Positions 7,115-15,432 are shown, counted from the stretch's first letter. The stretch: 39,250 nucleotides of DNA from Bacteroidaceae bacterium (GCA_017529865.1 JAFXNA010000051.1:1-39250), one strand, 5' to 3'. Numbers and translations: made by a program. The notes: generated from the sequence alone by a model not told the origin.

Positions 7115-9538
7115 TTATTTAGGCGGATTGACAAAAGTGACAAGAATCCTGATGCGGTCGTCACCACTGCCCTTCAGTGTAACCCGCTCATCCCAAGTGC
7201 CAGCTCCATATCCATAGTTTGTAATCAGGTAGGAGAAGTTCTTGAACTCTATACCATCATTACGTGTGCCGCTCCATTCGTAGTTGGTGTCAGTCATAGG
7301 TATGGTGGGTATATCCATCTTCCATGTAAATATGTTAAAGTTTGACGTTTTACGTTTTTCATCCGAAGGTTCGTTCAAACATTCATAATGCACATTTGTT
7401 ATTTTGGAAGTACCAGCAGGGATGCCTTTGTCAACGTCTTCTATATCGAAAGACAAATTGTATTTGGCATAGCGATTTTCAATAGGATAGGAAGCATCCG
7501 CCCATTCTATGTAAGTGGAGCACACCACATGCATGTTCTTTTTGTTTTCTCCAAAACGACTGGTTTTCACTTCTTTGTATTTTTGCTCGAATCTCATATT
7601 TAGGTTGCGATCGGGTGTGTACTCCTCCTCATCCTTTATCAAGGCCAGTCTAGGATATATTATCACCTTGCTTATTTCTTCAGTATCCTGTTGACGCAGT
7701 TCGACACTTACTTTCGAAGGGATTGTCCCCGTTTCCGACAACGAGCAATCCTCTCTAACTGTCAGAAGGAAGAAATAGCTGCTGAAAAATCCATACTGTT
7801 TACGCAAGGCTTCAAGTTCTTCTCCTGTAATGACAATGGAGTCGCCCTTCACTGCCACGGTAGGCCACTGGTATGTTTTAGGTCCTTGAGTATAGAGAAG
7901 GTAGGTCTTCACACCTTCTGCATCCTGCTTTATAACCATCTCATTCTCATTGAGCAGACTGTCCTTGAAACTCGTTTTGTCCATTTTGAATAGCAGTCCC
8001 TCGCATCCGAAAGGATATACCTTTCCATCGAGGCTGAATTTGTTATTCTTTTCGTTCATAATGTCGACTTTCATATTATGATCTTCAAGGACCGACTCAG
8101 AATTGTCAAAACTGAAAGCTGACATCACCTCGCCTTTCCAAAGCGCAAGATAGTAGTCGTTGATATTGTCTGCGCCATCGAAGAACTCTTCACTAAAGAC
8201 ACCAAAATACCAATCGTCGAGGACATCAACGAAAGTGTAATCCGCATCCGATATTAGTTTCCAATAATGATCATAAAGACTTGCGATGACGGTGTCATCA
8301 TAGCCACGTGAGTAGTTCTTGCTAATCATGTAGTAGAGCAACGGTGCCTGCGCATAACCATATTCAGCATAGGGACTTAAATCAACGTATTGTCCCAAAA
8401 TGTCAGTACTTGAACGCGAAAGACCAATTCTGAAATGGTTTAAGATATTGTTGGCCAATCCTGCTTCTTTCTGCCATTGACCATTGAGCTGGCCATTATT
8501 CATATATTTCTCTATCCAAACTGCACCCGATTCGAACATGGTGTTATGACTACCTATCGGTTTGTACCAGTTACCAGGAAGATAGTAGGTCTGGAAGTTA
8601 TGAAATGTCTCATGAAGAATCGACATCTTGAGTCTTTTTGTATCACTACCTAACACCAACTTATCTAACAAGTTGATACAATCGAAATCCCTGCTCAGCG
8701 GACTAGCTGAGAAATATCCATCACTTTCCGGCCAGATTAACGATGGTGCATTAATATGATAATGAAGGGTAGCAGTGTCAGGAATATGAAGACCCAAACT
8801 ATTAATAGTACGTATGGACTCCTTAATATATAAGTTCACTTGGGGAAGTAGAGCCTCAAGCTTACGATAATTCAATGAGTATTTGTCCATGTAACCATAG
8901 GTTATGTCCAGTTCCCAATTTACATTACCCTCCTTGCCAATAACCGAATTATTGGCTCGTGTAGTCATCCTTGCTTCAGCTACGTTGTAATCAGGAAGTT
9001 TACCCAAACCAATAATGAGAGTGGTGTTTTCTTTGCTGTCGTTTCTGTCGAAAGCAGGCATGATAGCGGTGTACTCACCATTATTGTAAACCGTCTCCAA
9101 CCTACTTTCGTTCGTTGCGTCACTGTTTCCCGAAATGGCATAGCCTGTGGAGAAAACCACGAAACTTATATTACCGTCAGCCTTATCTGCCTTCATTTTC
9201 ACGGAAAAGGGTTTATTACTCGACATAGGCAGCGTAACCTGATAGAATGGCGATGCTTCGTTCTCACCACCTATTTCCCCTTTCTTCACTTCAGTAATGG
9301 CCACCTTCGTGTCACTGTCGTAGGTGCCACTTGGGAAAGTGAGCGCAATGTCGCCCTTCGTGATGGTGCCACCAGTAACCGGCACGTGCAGATCGGCTTC
9401 TGGATTAACCGGAGTCTCGGGTGTGTCAGGAGTGTCAGAGTCGTCACTACTTCCACAAGCAATAAAAACGGTTGACAGCAGTAATGCAGTACAAATCAGG
9501 CAATATGTCGCCCATGAGTGTCTGAATAGAATCTTCAT
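7115..9538 (-). CDS. Large lipoprotein with HExxH zincin-like motif
   Basis: The 807-residue protein (start MKILFRHSW, chosen because it leads straight into a lipoprotein signal with lipobox FIAC, C28) has an acidic DSDTPDTPETP linker, then a beta-rich segment at about 50-130 (GGTITKGDIALTFPSGTYDSDT) that resembles ZU5-type domains. Around residue 309 is SILHETFHNFQ, an HExxH motif (H309, E310, H313), and 22 residues later FESGAVWIEKY (E336) looks like the glutamate ligand of gluzincin peptidases. The C-terminal 400 residues are beta-rich and unrecognised. Peptidase activity is therefore plausible but not shown. It lies directly upstream of the CDF gene on the same strand, so both could share the promoter near 9568, and zinc handling would fit a zinc enzyme (inference). 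Confidence 0.75.
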   Translation of the reverse strand: MKILFRHSWATYCLICTALLLSTVFIACGSSDDSDTPDTPETPVNPEADLHVPVTGGTITKGDIALTFPSGTYDSDTKVAITEVKKGEIGGENEASPFYQVTLPMSSNKPFSVKMKADKADGNISFVVFSTGYAISGNSDATNESRLETVYNNGEYTAIMPAFDRNDSKENTTLIIGLGKLPDYNVAEARMTTRANNSVIGKEGNVNWELDITYGYMDKYSLNYRKLEALLPQVNLYIKESIRTINSLGLHIPDTATLHYHINAPSLIWPESDGYFSASPLSRDFDCINLLDKLVLGSDTKRLKMSILHETFHNFQTYYLPGNWYKPIGSHNTMFESGAVWIEKYMNNGQLNGQWQKEAGLANNILNHFRIGLSRSSTDILGQYVDLSPYAEYGYAQAPLLYYMISKNYSRGYDDTVIASLYDHYWKLISDADYTFVDVLDDWYFGVFSEEFFDGADNINDYYLALWKGEVMSAFSFDNSESVLEDHNMKVDIMNEKNNKFSLDGKVYPFGCEGLLFKMDKTSFKDSLLNENEMVIKQDAEGVKTYLLYTQGPKTYQWPTVAVKGDSIVITGEELEALRKQYGFFSSYFFLLTVREDCSLSETGTIPSKVSVELRQQDTEEISKVIIYPRLALIKDEEEYTPDRNLNMRFEQKYKEVKTSRFGENKKNMHVVCSTYIEWADASYPIENRYAKYNLSFDIEDVDKGIPAGTSKITNVHYECLNEPSDEKRKTSNFNIFTWKMDIPTIPMTDTNYEWSGTRNDGIEFKNFSYLITNYGYGAGTWDERVTLKGSGDDRIRILVTFVNPPK

Positions 9539-9567
9539 AATAGAATAGTTTTTGTTAATAAAACGTA

Positions 9568-9575
9568 CAAAGATA
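9568..9575 (-). promoter_or_regulatory. Candidate -7 element for the zincin-like lipoprotein gene
   Basis: TATCTTTG on the minus strand matches TAnnTTTG, about 30 bases before the chosen start. A TTTG lies about 23 bases further upstream, longer than the usual 19-21. Its position argues against starting translation at the further-upstream ATG at 9580. Confidence 0.5.
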
Positions 9576-9655
9576 AACAAAGTTTCCTAAATAATGGTCA
9601 AAAAACAAAGAAAAAGACTCAAATTCTGCATAAAAAAAGTGATTGATGTGAAAAT

Positions 9656-9683
9656 AGTGTCGAAAGCAAACACTTTCGACACT
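9656..9683 (-). terminator. Terminator hairpin of the second CE1-like esterase gene
   Basis: AGTGTCGAAAG (9656-9666) and CTTTCGACACT (9673-9683) form a perfect 11-bp stem with a six-base loop, 28 bases beyond the esterase stop. Minus-strand sequence after it is ATTTTCAC, a weak T-tract. A diverged version of the same hairpin occurs at about 11040-11065 downstream of the paralogous esterase. Confidence 0.65.
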
Positions 9684-9711
9684 TTATTCCTTTTCGGTTC
9701 GTTACGATCGA

Positions 9712-10872
9712 TTATTTGAAAATCAACTGAGCGAACTCATAAAGGCTACGACGCCAGGTATGCCATTCGTGGGCTGTACCCTCGGAGATGTAACCTACAG
9801 CGTTCATGCCATTCTTCTTGAGGTTCTCAGCAGCTTCCATCACTCTTGGGTTCTCCTTGCTTCCGCTACTCATAAACACAAGTTTGTTTGTCTTCTTGAA
9901 GCCTTCTGCGCCATTCACATCCTCTACACTGATGGTACCACCACTGAACATACCTACGTATGCAAATGTAGTAGGATTGGCAAGGGTAATACGGCGAGTC
10001 TGACCGCCACCCATCGACAAACCTGCCATACCGCGATGCTGAGCATCAGCAATCACGCGATACTCCTTCTCGATAAACGGAATGATATCGGTCATCAGGA
10101 CCACCTGGAATGCATCGTTACTGCCTCCGCGACCTCCCTGCTGTCCTTGCTGTGGCTGCTGGGGAGCATACTGTCCTTTCAAATGAATGTTCTGACCCTG
10201 GCCGTAATCCATCACGATGATGAAAGGAACAGCCTTTTTCTCTGCAATCAAGTTGTCCATAATCTGGCCGGCATGACCCTGAACAGACCATCCGTACTCG
10301 TTCTCGGCATTACCATGTTGCAAATACAGTACGGGATATTTCTTGTTGGGATTCTTACCATATTCGTTGGGCAGATAGACATAGCAGTGACGCATGCTCT
10401 CTGTCGCTTTCGACCAGTAGTATTTCTCTTCTACAGCACCCTGAGGAACATTCTTCACCTGCCAAAAGTCCATGTCTTTCGATGGAATCTCTATGCCGCT
10501 ACCCCATCGGCCTGCTCCGAAGAACGAAACAGTACCTGGATCAGGCATCGCTGTACCGTCAACAATCAACTGATAGTAGTGGAAACCTACATCCTGAGGA
10601 GCCGAAGTGCCTGTCCACACACCACGTTCGTCTTTTACCATCTCATATCTTCTGCCCAGATCCAACTGAACTGAAGTAGCGCCTGGAGCACGAAGTTGTA
10701 CACGAACAGCACCCTGCGAGTTCACCATCGGATACTGACGTCCAGGCTGGTTCGTCACGTTTGGCTTGAAATCCTCAACGGCGTCAGCATACGACGGAAC
10801 GTTGTTGTTTCTCTGCTGAGCTGATACCGACACAGCCGCAAGCATCATGATTGAAAGAATTGTTTTTTTCAT
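9712..10872 (-). CDS. Secreted CE1-type esterase with N-terminal E-set domain (paralogue 2)
   Basis: The 386-residue protein has a Sec signal (MKKTILSIMMLAAVSVSAQ), an immunoglobulin-like E-set/CBM48-like domain at about 45-130 (VRVQLRAPGATSVQLDL; WTGTSAPQDVGFHYYQLIVDG) and an esterase D/CE1 alpha/beta hydrolase domain at about 150-386. The nucleophile is Ser286 in AGLSMGGG and the likely catalytic His368 is in GTAHEWHTWR. Such enzymes remove feruloyl or acetyl groups from plant xylan or act on related esters; the substrate here is unknown. A Q/G-rich insert (PQQPQQGQQGGRGGS, about 238-251) precedes the nucleophile. It is a clear paralogue of the gene at 11245-12456 and probably arose by tandem duplication with its terminator. 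Confidence 0.88.
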   Translation of the reverse strand: MKKTILSIMMLAAVSVSAQQRNNNVPSYADAVEDFKPNVTNQPGRQYPMVNSQGAVRVQLRAPGATSVQLDLGRRYEMVKDERGVWTGTSAPQDVGFHYYQLIVDGTAMPDPGTVSFFGAGRWGSGIEIPSKDMDFWQVKNVPQGAVEEKYYWSKATESMRHCYVYLPNEYGKNPNKKYPVLYLQHGNAENEYGWSVQGHAGQIMDNLIAEKKAVPFIIVMDYGQGQNIHLKGQYAPQQPQQGQQGGRGGSNDAFQVVLMTDIIPFIEKEYRVIADAQHRGMAGLSMGGGQTRRITLANPTTFAYVGMFSGGTISVEDVNGAEGFKKTNKLVFMSSGSKENPRVMEAAENLKKNGMNAVGYISEGTAHEWHTWRRSLYEFAQLIFK

Positions 10873-10959
10873 GATTTGAATTGTTTAGTAATTGATAATT
10901 GATTTGTTTATTGATAATAAATAGGATTCGTCAATTCACACATCCGCTCCACGATGCTG

Positions 10960-10967
10960 CAAAATTA
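10960..10967 (-). promoter_or_regulatory. Candidate -7 element for esterase paralogue 2
   Basis: TAATTTTG on the minus strand fits TAnnTTTG; a TTTG lies about 17 bases upstream (10985-10988). The resulting leader would be about 85 bases. Confidence 0.45.
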
Positions 10968-11120
10968 ATAAATAAATTTCAATACAAAGACAATGACAAC
11001 ACAAATAATGCCTAAAAAGGATACATTCTATACAAAAAGTGCCGAAAGCATCTGTTTTCGACTACTTTATCCATACAACTCGTACATGTTGACTTTGGAA
11101 AGAAAGCTTAAGCCTTTTTA

Positions 11121-11180
11121 GTCCCAGTGTGGGAACGTTTCGTTCCCAACGTGGGAACATTTCATTCCCAAGGTGGGAAT
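11121..11180. repeat. 22-bp hairpin array (TTCCCA-nnn-TGGGAA)
   Basis: Three palindromes spaced exactly 22 bases apart: TCCCA-GTG-TGGGA (11122-11134), GTTCCCA-ACG-TGGGAAC (11142-11158) and TTCCCA-AGG-TGGGAA (11165-11179). The three-base loop differs in each while the stem is kept, and linkers are CGTTTC or CATTTC. An alternative register (GGGAACG-TTT-CGTTCCC) pairs across the linker. The array sits in the 372-base gap between the two esterase genes. Apart from this, the terminator at 11193 and a diverged hairpin near 11040, I see no gene there. Confidence 0.75.
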
Positions 11181-11192
11181 AATTGGCACACA

Positions 11193-11227
11193 AAAAGAGG
11201 ACATGTCAAGTTGACACATCCTCTTTT
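11193..11227 (-). terminator. Rho-independent terminator of CE1-like esterase paralogue 1
   Basis: AAAAGAGGA (11193-11201) pairs with TCCTCTTTT (11219-11227), and inner GTCAA pairs with TTGAC. Two positions in the stem are A-C or C-A on the plus strand but G-U wobbles on the minus strand, so the structure is complete only in minus-strand RNA. A T-run follows. This agrees with the gene ending at 11245. Confidence 0.8.
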
Positions 11228-11244
11228 GCTGTTAAAAACGTTGT

Positions 11245-12456
11245 TTATTTGAAGAGCAACTGAGCGAATTCATACAGGCTGCGACGCCAAGTGTGGAACT
11301 CGTGTGCTGTGCCTGGTGATTCGTAACCAACAGCATTCATACCGAGTGCCTTGATGTTCTTTGCAGCCTCAACACAACCCATGTTTTCCTTGCCACCGCC
11401 ACTCATGAAGAGCAGTTTGGTATTCTTCACAAAACCTTCAGAATTCTTCACCTGATCAACACTCCATGCACCGCTACTGAATGAACCTACGTAAGCGAAC
11501 TTGCCTGGGTTAGCGAGTGTCACCTCACGTGCCTGCATACCACCCATTGACAGACCTGCATATGCACGGTGAGCTGGATCGGCAATCACACGGTAGTTCT
11601 TTTCAACCATTGGGATGATGTCATTGAAGAGTACCTGCTTGAAATCTTCAGCGAAACCACCACCGAAGCCGCCAAAGCCGCCACCAAAGCCGCCAAAGCC
11701 GCCACCACCTTGGCCAGCCTGACCCTGTGGTTGTGGTTTGCGAGCATTCAGACCGTTATCCATCACGATGATGAAAGGAACAGCCTTCTTTGCTGCAATG
11801 AGGTTGTCCATGATAGCTGCGACACGACCCTGATATGGCCAGCTGTACTCGTTCTCACCCATACCATGCTGCAGATAGAGAACTGGGAACTTCTTAGTAG
11901 GATTGGTGAAGTACTCGTTTGGCAGATAGACGAAGCAACGACGCATCTTCTCTGTATAGCTTGAGTAGTAATATACCTCGCCCATTGAACCTTGAGGCAC
12001 ATTCTTTACCTGCCAGAAATCTTGGTCGTCAGATGGAACTTCGATACCACTACCCCAACGGCTTGCACCATAGTAGTATGTGCTTCCTGGATCTGGAACA
12101 CTTGCACCGTCGATGTTCAACTGATAGTAGTGGAAACCAGGATCCTGAGGAGCAGAAACACCTGTCCATACACCGTTTGCATCCTTCGTCATGGTATAAA
12201 TCTTACCAGCGATGTCAAGACCCACCTTCGTAGCATTAGGAGCTGAAATCTGGGCACGAACCTGACGTGCAGAGTTCACCTGTGGATACTGCTTGTTGTC
12301 CTGGTTGCTTAATGCTGGTACGAAATCTTCTGATACAGGTTTCTCTGAATCGACCCAAGGGTTACCACCTCCGCCGCCAAAGCCGCCAAAACCACCAAAC
12401 TGAGCAGACGCTGTCATACATACGAGCGCCATCATTGAAAGAATTACTTTTTTCAT
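11245..12456 (-). CDS. Secreted CE1-type esterase with glycine-rich tracts (paralogue 1)
   Basis: The 403-residue protein has the same plan as its downstream paralogue: Sec signal (MKKVILSMMALVCMTASAQ), E-set/CBM48-like domain (about 55-140), then a CE1/esterase D hydrolase with Ser303 in AGLSMGGM and His385 in GTAHEFHTWR. It differs by two Gly-Phe tracts: residues 20-31 right after the signal peptide, and 249-268 (GQGGGGFGGFGGGFGG type) in the same loop where the paralogue has a Gln/Gly insert. The tracts are encoded by a GCCGCCAAA-like repeat, so slippage expansion is likely. Role in polysaccharide side-chain de-esterification is a family inference. Its terminator is at 11193-11227. Confidence 0.88.
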   Translation of the reverse strand: MKKVILSMMALVCMTASAQFGGFGGFGGGGGNPWVDSEKPVSEDFVPALSNQDNKQYPQVNSARQVRAQISAPNATKVGLDIAGKIYTMTKDANGVWTGVSAPQDPGFHYYQLNIDGASVPDPGSTYYYGASRWGSGIEVPSDDQDFWQVKNVPQGSMGEVYYYSSYTEKMRRCFVYLPNEYFTNPTKKFPVLYLQHGMGENEYSWPYQGRVAAIMDNLIAAKKAVPFIIVMDNGLNARKPQPQGQAGQGGGGFGGFGGGFGGFGGGFAEDFKQVLFNDIIPMVEKNYRVIADPAHRAYAGLSMGGMQAREVTLANPGKFAYVGSFSSGAWSVDQVKNSEGFVKNTKLLFMSGGGKENMGCVEAAKNIKALGMNAVGYESPGTAHEFHTWRRSLYEFAQLLFK

Positions 12457-12495
12457 AATCTTAATTACAATTAGACAATTTATTATTAATTTATT

Positions 12496-12690
12496 GAAGT
12501 TAACTCACTTTGTTCGTGGAAGTTATGCCTTGCGGCAGGAAGTTAATGGGCTTTGCCCATGGAAGTTAACTCGCGTTGCTCGTGGACGTTACTTTGCAGG
12601 TGCTGTGGTATTGTCCTGCGCTTCAGCGCATAACTCCCTGCCTGCTTGCAAGCTTTACTTCCTCTTTAACTCCCTTTTTAACTCCTTATT
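12496..12690. repeat. Hairpin-spacer array with GAAGTTA spacer (3' of the carboxylesterase gene)
   Basis: Units of 23, 20, 23 and 23 bases start at 12496, 12519, 12539 and 12562, each beginning GAAGTTA and followed by a different short palindrome: TGCC-TTGC-GGCA (12526-12537), ATGGGC-TTT-GCCCAT (12546-12560). Further right are TGCGC-TTCA-GCGCA (12617-12630) and GCTTGCAAGC (12644-12653), and then the inverted spacer TTTAACTCC twice. The array follows the stop codon of the carboxylesterase gene (12700) within a few bases. No gene is credible in 12457-12699. Confidence 0.8.
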
Positions 12691-12699
12691 CTTTTCTCA

Positions 12700-14232
12700 C
12701 TATCCTCCGAAACCGAAGCCGAAGCCACCACCACCTTGTGCCTTTTCAGGGTCACCGAAGAATGAAGCCTCAGCATCCTTATCGTTCAGTTTGAAGACCA
12801 TGAACTTAGGATTCTGCTCCGTGCAAGGTTTCCACACACCACCCTGAGGTCCGTTAGGATCGCTGTACTTAGCGAAGTTGGTCCATGCAGTCAACATCTT
12901 CTCAGAGAGGTCCCAGTCGCCCTTTGTCCAAGGACGCCAGCAATGCTTCAGAGACTTGAATACGAACCAGAGGTCAGAAGAGTGGAATGCACCACGTAGA
13001 CGCTGTGTTACTTCAGGATGGCTGCCATCGTCTGGCAATGGACGAGCAAACTCGTAAGCCCAAGCCTTACCACCCTTCTGCTGACGAACCTTACAGAACT
13101 CAGCAATGCCGGCACTCATATCACCCATATCGTTCAGTGTGTAACCAATCATATAAGGAACATCTGCAAGTGAACCATCACGAGTAGCATCATCGAAACT
13201 CTTCTTGCTGACATATCCGTCGATTGTAGGCATGTACATCATTCCCATGCCCATACCCATCATGCCGCCAAAGCCGCCGCCACCTTGCTGATTTGCGCTG
13301 TTCACCTGTGAGTAAATGGTAGGCAGAGCGAAAACAGTCTCAGTAGAAGCCTGACGCATACGCTGAAGGTCAGTCATTCCTGCCCAGTCGAACATCTTCT
13401 TGGCATTTTCACCTGCATCAGCCGGTGAGCCACCCATACGACGGCCACCCATCATGCCACCTCCGTTAGGATTAGGAATGCTCAGACCCTGTGCACTCAT
13501 GATCACAGCCTTGTGGAACAAACCACGAGCCAATGGAGATTCGCACAATGTACGGACACTACCACCACCAGCACTCTGACCGAAAATAGTTACGTTATTG
13601 GGGTCGCCACCAAACTGGGCGATATTCTTCTTAATCCATTTCAGGGCCTCGATCTGGTCCAGGATACCATAGTTACCCGATACCTTGTTAGGGCTTTCCT
13701 CAGCCAACAATGGGTGATTCAGGAAACCGAAGATACCAAGACGGTAGTTGATGCTGACAAGAACCACATCCTTAGCACCCCATTCCTGACCGTCGAACTC
13801 AGGCTCAGAGCCGAAACCTTCGCGGTAACCGCCACCATGAATCCAAAGAGCAACAGGCAGCTTCTTCGTAGCCTTACCAGGAGCCTTCGTCCATACATTC
13901 AGATACAGACAGTCCTCACTGAAGGCAGCCTCCTTACCATAACCCCACTCGGTGTAGTAACCACCGGTGTACTGAATAGCCTGATAACTTGGGCGACCGA
14001 ACGTATCACAGATCTTCACACCCTTCCAAGGCACAACAGGCTGTGGAGCCTTCCAGCGGTTCTCACGGATAGGAGGAGCAGCATAAGGAATGCCACGATA
14101 AACATACACATCAGGATGATCATCAGCCAATACACCTTGCACCTGACCACCCTCAATCGTTAACACTGGGTTTTCTGCAGCACCTGCAGATACTGCTACC
14201 ATGAGCAGAATAGGCAATAATAATTTTTTCAT
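12700..14232 (-). CDS. Type B carboxylesterase (para-nitrobenzyl esterase-like), secreted
   Basis: The 510-residue protein has a Sec signal (MKKLLLPILLMVAVSAGA) and the carboxylesterase family B fold. The oxyanion motif is WIHGGGYREG, the nucleophile elbow is FGQSAGGGS (Ser220; family members more often have GESAG), and EDCLYLNVW is the typical family signature. Likely His is in the GAFHSSDLWFVF segment. The substrate is unknown. It carries Gly/Met and Gly/Phe low-complexity inserts (NPNGGGMMGGRRMGGS, GGGGFGGMMGMGMGMM) and a C-terminal GGGGFGFGFGG tail, echoing the glycine tracts of the neighbouring, non-homologous CE1-like esterase. It is first in the minus-strand hydrolase cluster. Confidence 0.9.
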   Translation of the reverse strand: MKKLLLPILLMVAVSAGAAENPVLTIEGGQVQGVLADDHPDVYVYRGIPYAAPPIRENRWKAPQPVVPWKGVKICDTFGRPSYQAIQYTGGYYTEWGYGKEAAFSEDCLYLNVWTKAPGKATKKLPVALWIHGGGYREGFGSEPEFDGQEWGAKDVVLVSINYRLGIFGFLNHPLLAEESPNKVSGNYGILDQIEALKWIKKNIAQFGGDPNNVTIFGQSAGGGSVRTLCESPLARGLFHKAVIMSAQGLSIPNPNGGGMMGGRRMGGSPADAGENAKKMFDWAGMTDLQRMRQASTETVFALPTIYSQVNSANQQGGGGFGGMMGMGMGMMYMPTIDGYVSKKSFDDATRDGSLADVPYMIGYTLNDMGDMSAGIAEFCKVRQQKGGKAWAYEFARPLPDDGSHPEVTQRLRGAFHSSDLWFVFKSLKHCWRPWTKGDWDLSEKMLTAWTNFAKYSDPNGPQGGVWKPCTEQNPKFMVFKLNDKDAEASFFGDPEKAQGGGGFGFGFGG

Positions 14233-14247
14233 AATAAGTTGTTATTA

Positions 14248-14259
14248 TACAATATTGTA
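14248..14259. promoter_or_regulatory. Perfect 12-bp palindrome upstream of the carboxylesterase gene
   Basis: TACAATATTGTA lies 15 bases upstream of the carboxylesterase start. A dimeric regulator site is possible, but AT-rich palindromes can arise by chance. Nothing else stands out in 14233-14547. Confidence 0.25.
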
Positions 14260-14547
14260 CAGTTGTTAGGTATTTCCGATATCAATGATTTCAATTTCTT
14301 TTTATAATCTTTTTAAATTTTCACACTATTTAGACATTTGAACTCCCGTTTGGTTTAATCTTCCAAGAATATTATTCTTCTTATCTTGAGTCTTTTTATT
14401 CAAATCATTTTTCCACACCCAAAAAGGAAGACTCTTATTAGCTTTAACAGGGGGTAAGAAAGAGCAAAATACGGTACTTTCAGTTAAATAATGTTAATTA
14501 ATCGAAGATTTTTAGTACTATGTATTGCAAGGTATTAATATTTTGCC

Positions 14548-14555
14548 TAGATTTG
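14548..14555 (+). promoter_or_regulatory. Candidate promoter of the TM2-PadR-PspC run
   Basis: TAGATTTG fits TAnnTTTG, with ATTG (14524-14527) 20 bases upstream as a partial -33 match. It lies about 100 bases before the TM2 gene. The rest of the 14233-14651 gap shows no gene. Confidence 0.5.
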
Positions 14556-14651
14556 CAGCGTAAAACAGTACTTGGCGATAGAAAAGTGCTAAAAATTGAA
14601 GGAAAATATAAAAATATAATAGTAATGATTTAAATTTAAATTAATGAGATT

Positions 14652-14990
14652 ATGGATGCAGAAAAAGTAAATTTGTTTATCGCAACAAAAGGGGATAATT
14701 TCCCAGCAGAATCAATTCCTATGATTAGAGAACGTCTGATGAACTTATCGTCAAACAACGAAATGGCTATTATGGCAATGGACTACACGAACCCCGTTCT
14801 TACCATTATTCTGTCGGTATTGTTCGGAGAACTGGGTATCGACCGCTTTATCATCGGTGACATCGGTCTTGGTATCGGTAAGCTGCTCACTGGTGGCGGC
14901 TGTGGCATTTGGTGGTTGATCGACCTCTTCCTCATCATGGATGCTACGAAGAAGAAGAACCTCGAGAAGCTGATGATGACAATAGGGTAA
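14652..14990 (+). CDS. TM2 domain membrane protein
   Basis: The 112-residue protein has a soluble N-terminal stretch of about 45 residues and then a TM2 domain: first membrane helix (NPVLTIILSVLFGELGIDRFIIG), the loop motif DRFIIGDIGLGIGKLLTGGG and second helix (CGIWWLIDLFLIM). These match the TM2 consensus closely. The family's biochemical role is unknown in bacteria. It precedes PadR and PspC genes on the same strand, an arrangement that suggests a shared membrane-stress role (inference). A CCCC-type hairpin repeat begins 10 bases after its stop codon. Confidence 0.88.
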   Translation: MDAEKVNLFIATKGDNFPAESIPMIRERLMNLSSNNEMAIMAMDYTNPVLTIILSVLFGELGIDRFIIGDIGLGIGKLLTGGGCGIWWLIDLFLIMDATKKKNLEKLMMTIG

Positions 14991-14998
14991 AATAAAAG

Positions 14999-15034
14999 AA
15001 AGCCCCTCTCTAACTCCCCCGAGGGGGAGAAATG
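14999..15034. repeat. CCCCTC-family hairpin repeat
   Basis: The sequence reads AAAGCCCCTCTCTAAC followed by the palindrome CTCCCCC-GA-GGGGGAG and AAAT. Related copies occur at 21913-22003, inside the DPP IV gene at 25880-25942, and at 29347-29400. Confidence 0.7.
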
Positions 15035-15067
15035 AAATAATAATTATCAATAGCAGTAAATAAAACT

Positions 15068-15397
15068 ATGAATGTAGACAATGCGAAATCGCAGATGCGA
15101 AAAGGGATGCTTGATTACTGTATCATGCTCCTGCTGAGCGAAAAGCCTTACTACACGTCGGACATCATTCGTCGACTGAAGGAAGCGAATTTGCTGGTGG
15201 TAGAAGGCACGCTCTATCCCCTACTCACCCGTCTGAAGAACGACGGTGTACTCTCGTATGAATGGCAAGAAAGCACACAGGGTCCTCCACGTAAATATTA
15301 TGTATTGACGAACGAAGGCCAGGAGGCACTGAAACAAATGGATGCCGCATGGAACGAACTGGAACATACGATACATAATATTAAAGGGAATTCATAA
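15068..15397 (+). CDS. PadR-family transcriptional regulator
   Basis: The 109-residue protein is a short PadR winged-helix repressor without a long C-terminal dimerisation domain. Matches include LDYCIMLLLSEKPYYTSDIIRRLKEA (helices 1-2), VVEGTLYPLLTRLKNDGVLSYEW (recognition helix and wing start) and GPPRKYYVLTNEGQEALKQM (wing and C-terminal helix). Bacteroidota often pair such a PadR gene with a PspC gene and use it to control that operon. Here PspC follows after 35 bases on the same strand, so autoregulation of the pair is the likely job. The inducing signal is unknown. Confidence 0.92.
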   Translation: MNVDNAKSQMRKGMLDYCIMLLLSEKPYYTSDIIRRLKEANLLVVEGTLYPLLTRLKNDGVLSYEWQESTQGPPRKYYVLTNEGQEALKQMDAAWNELEHTIHNIKGNS

Positions 15398-15432
15398 GTA
15401 TAATTAATAATGTATAATAGTAAAATAAGTCT

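Noticed and set aside
12494..12847. Plus-strand frame covering the GAAGTTA array and antisense carboxylesterase
   Set aside because: It consists of repeat units and antisense sequence, with no domain.
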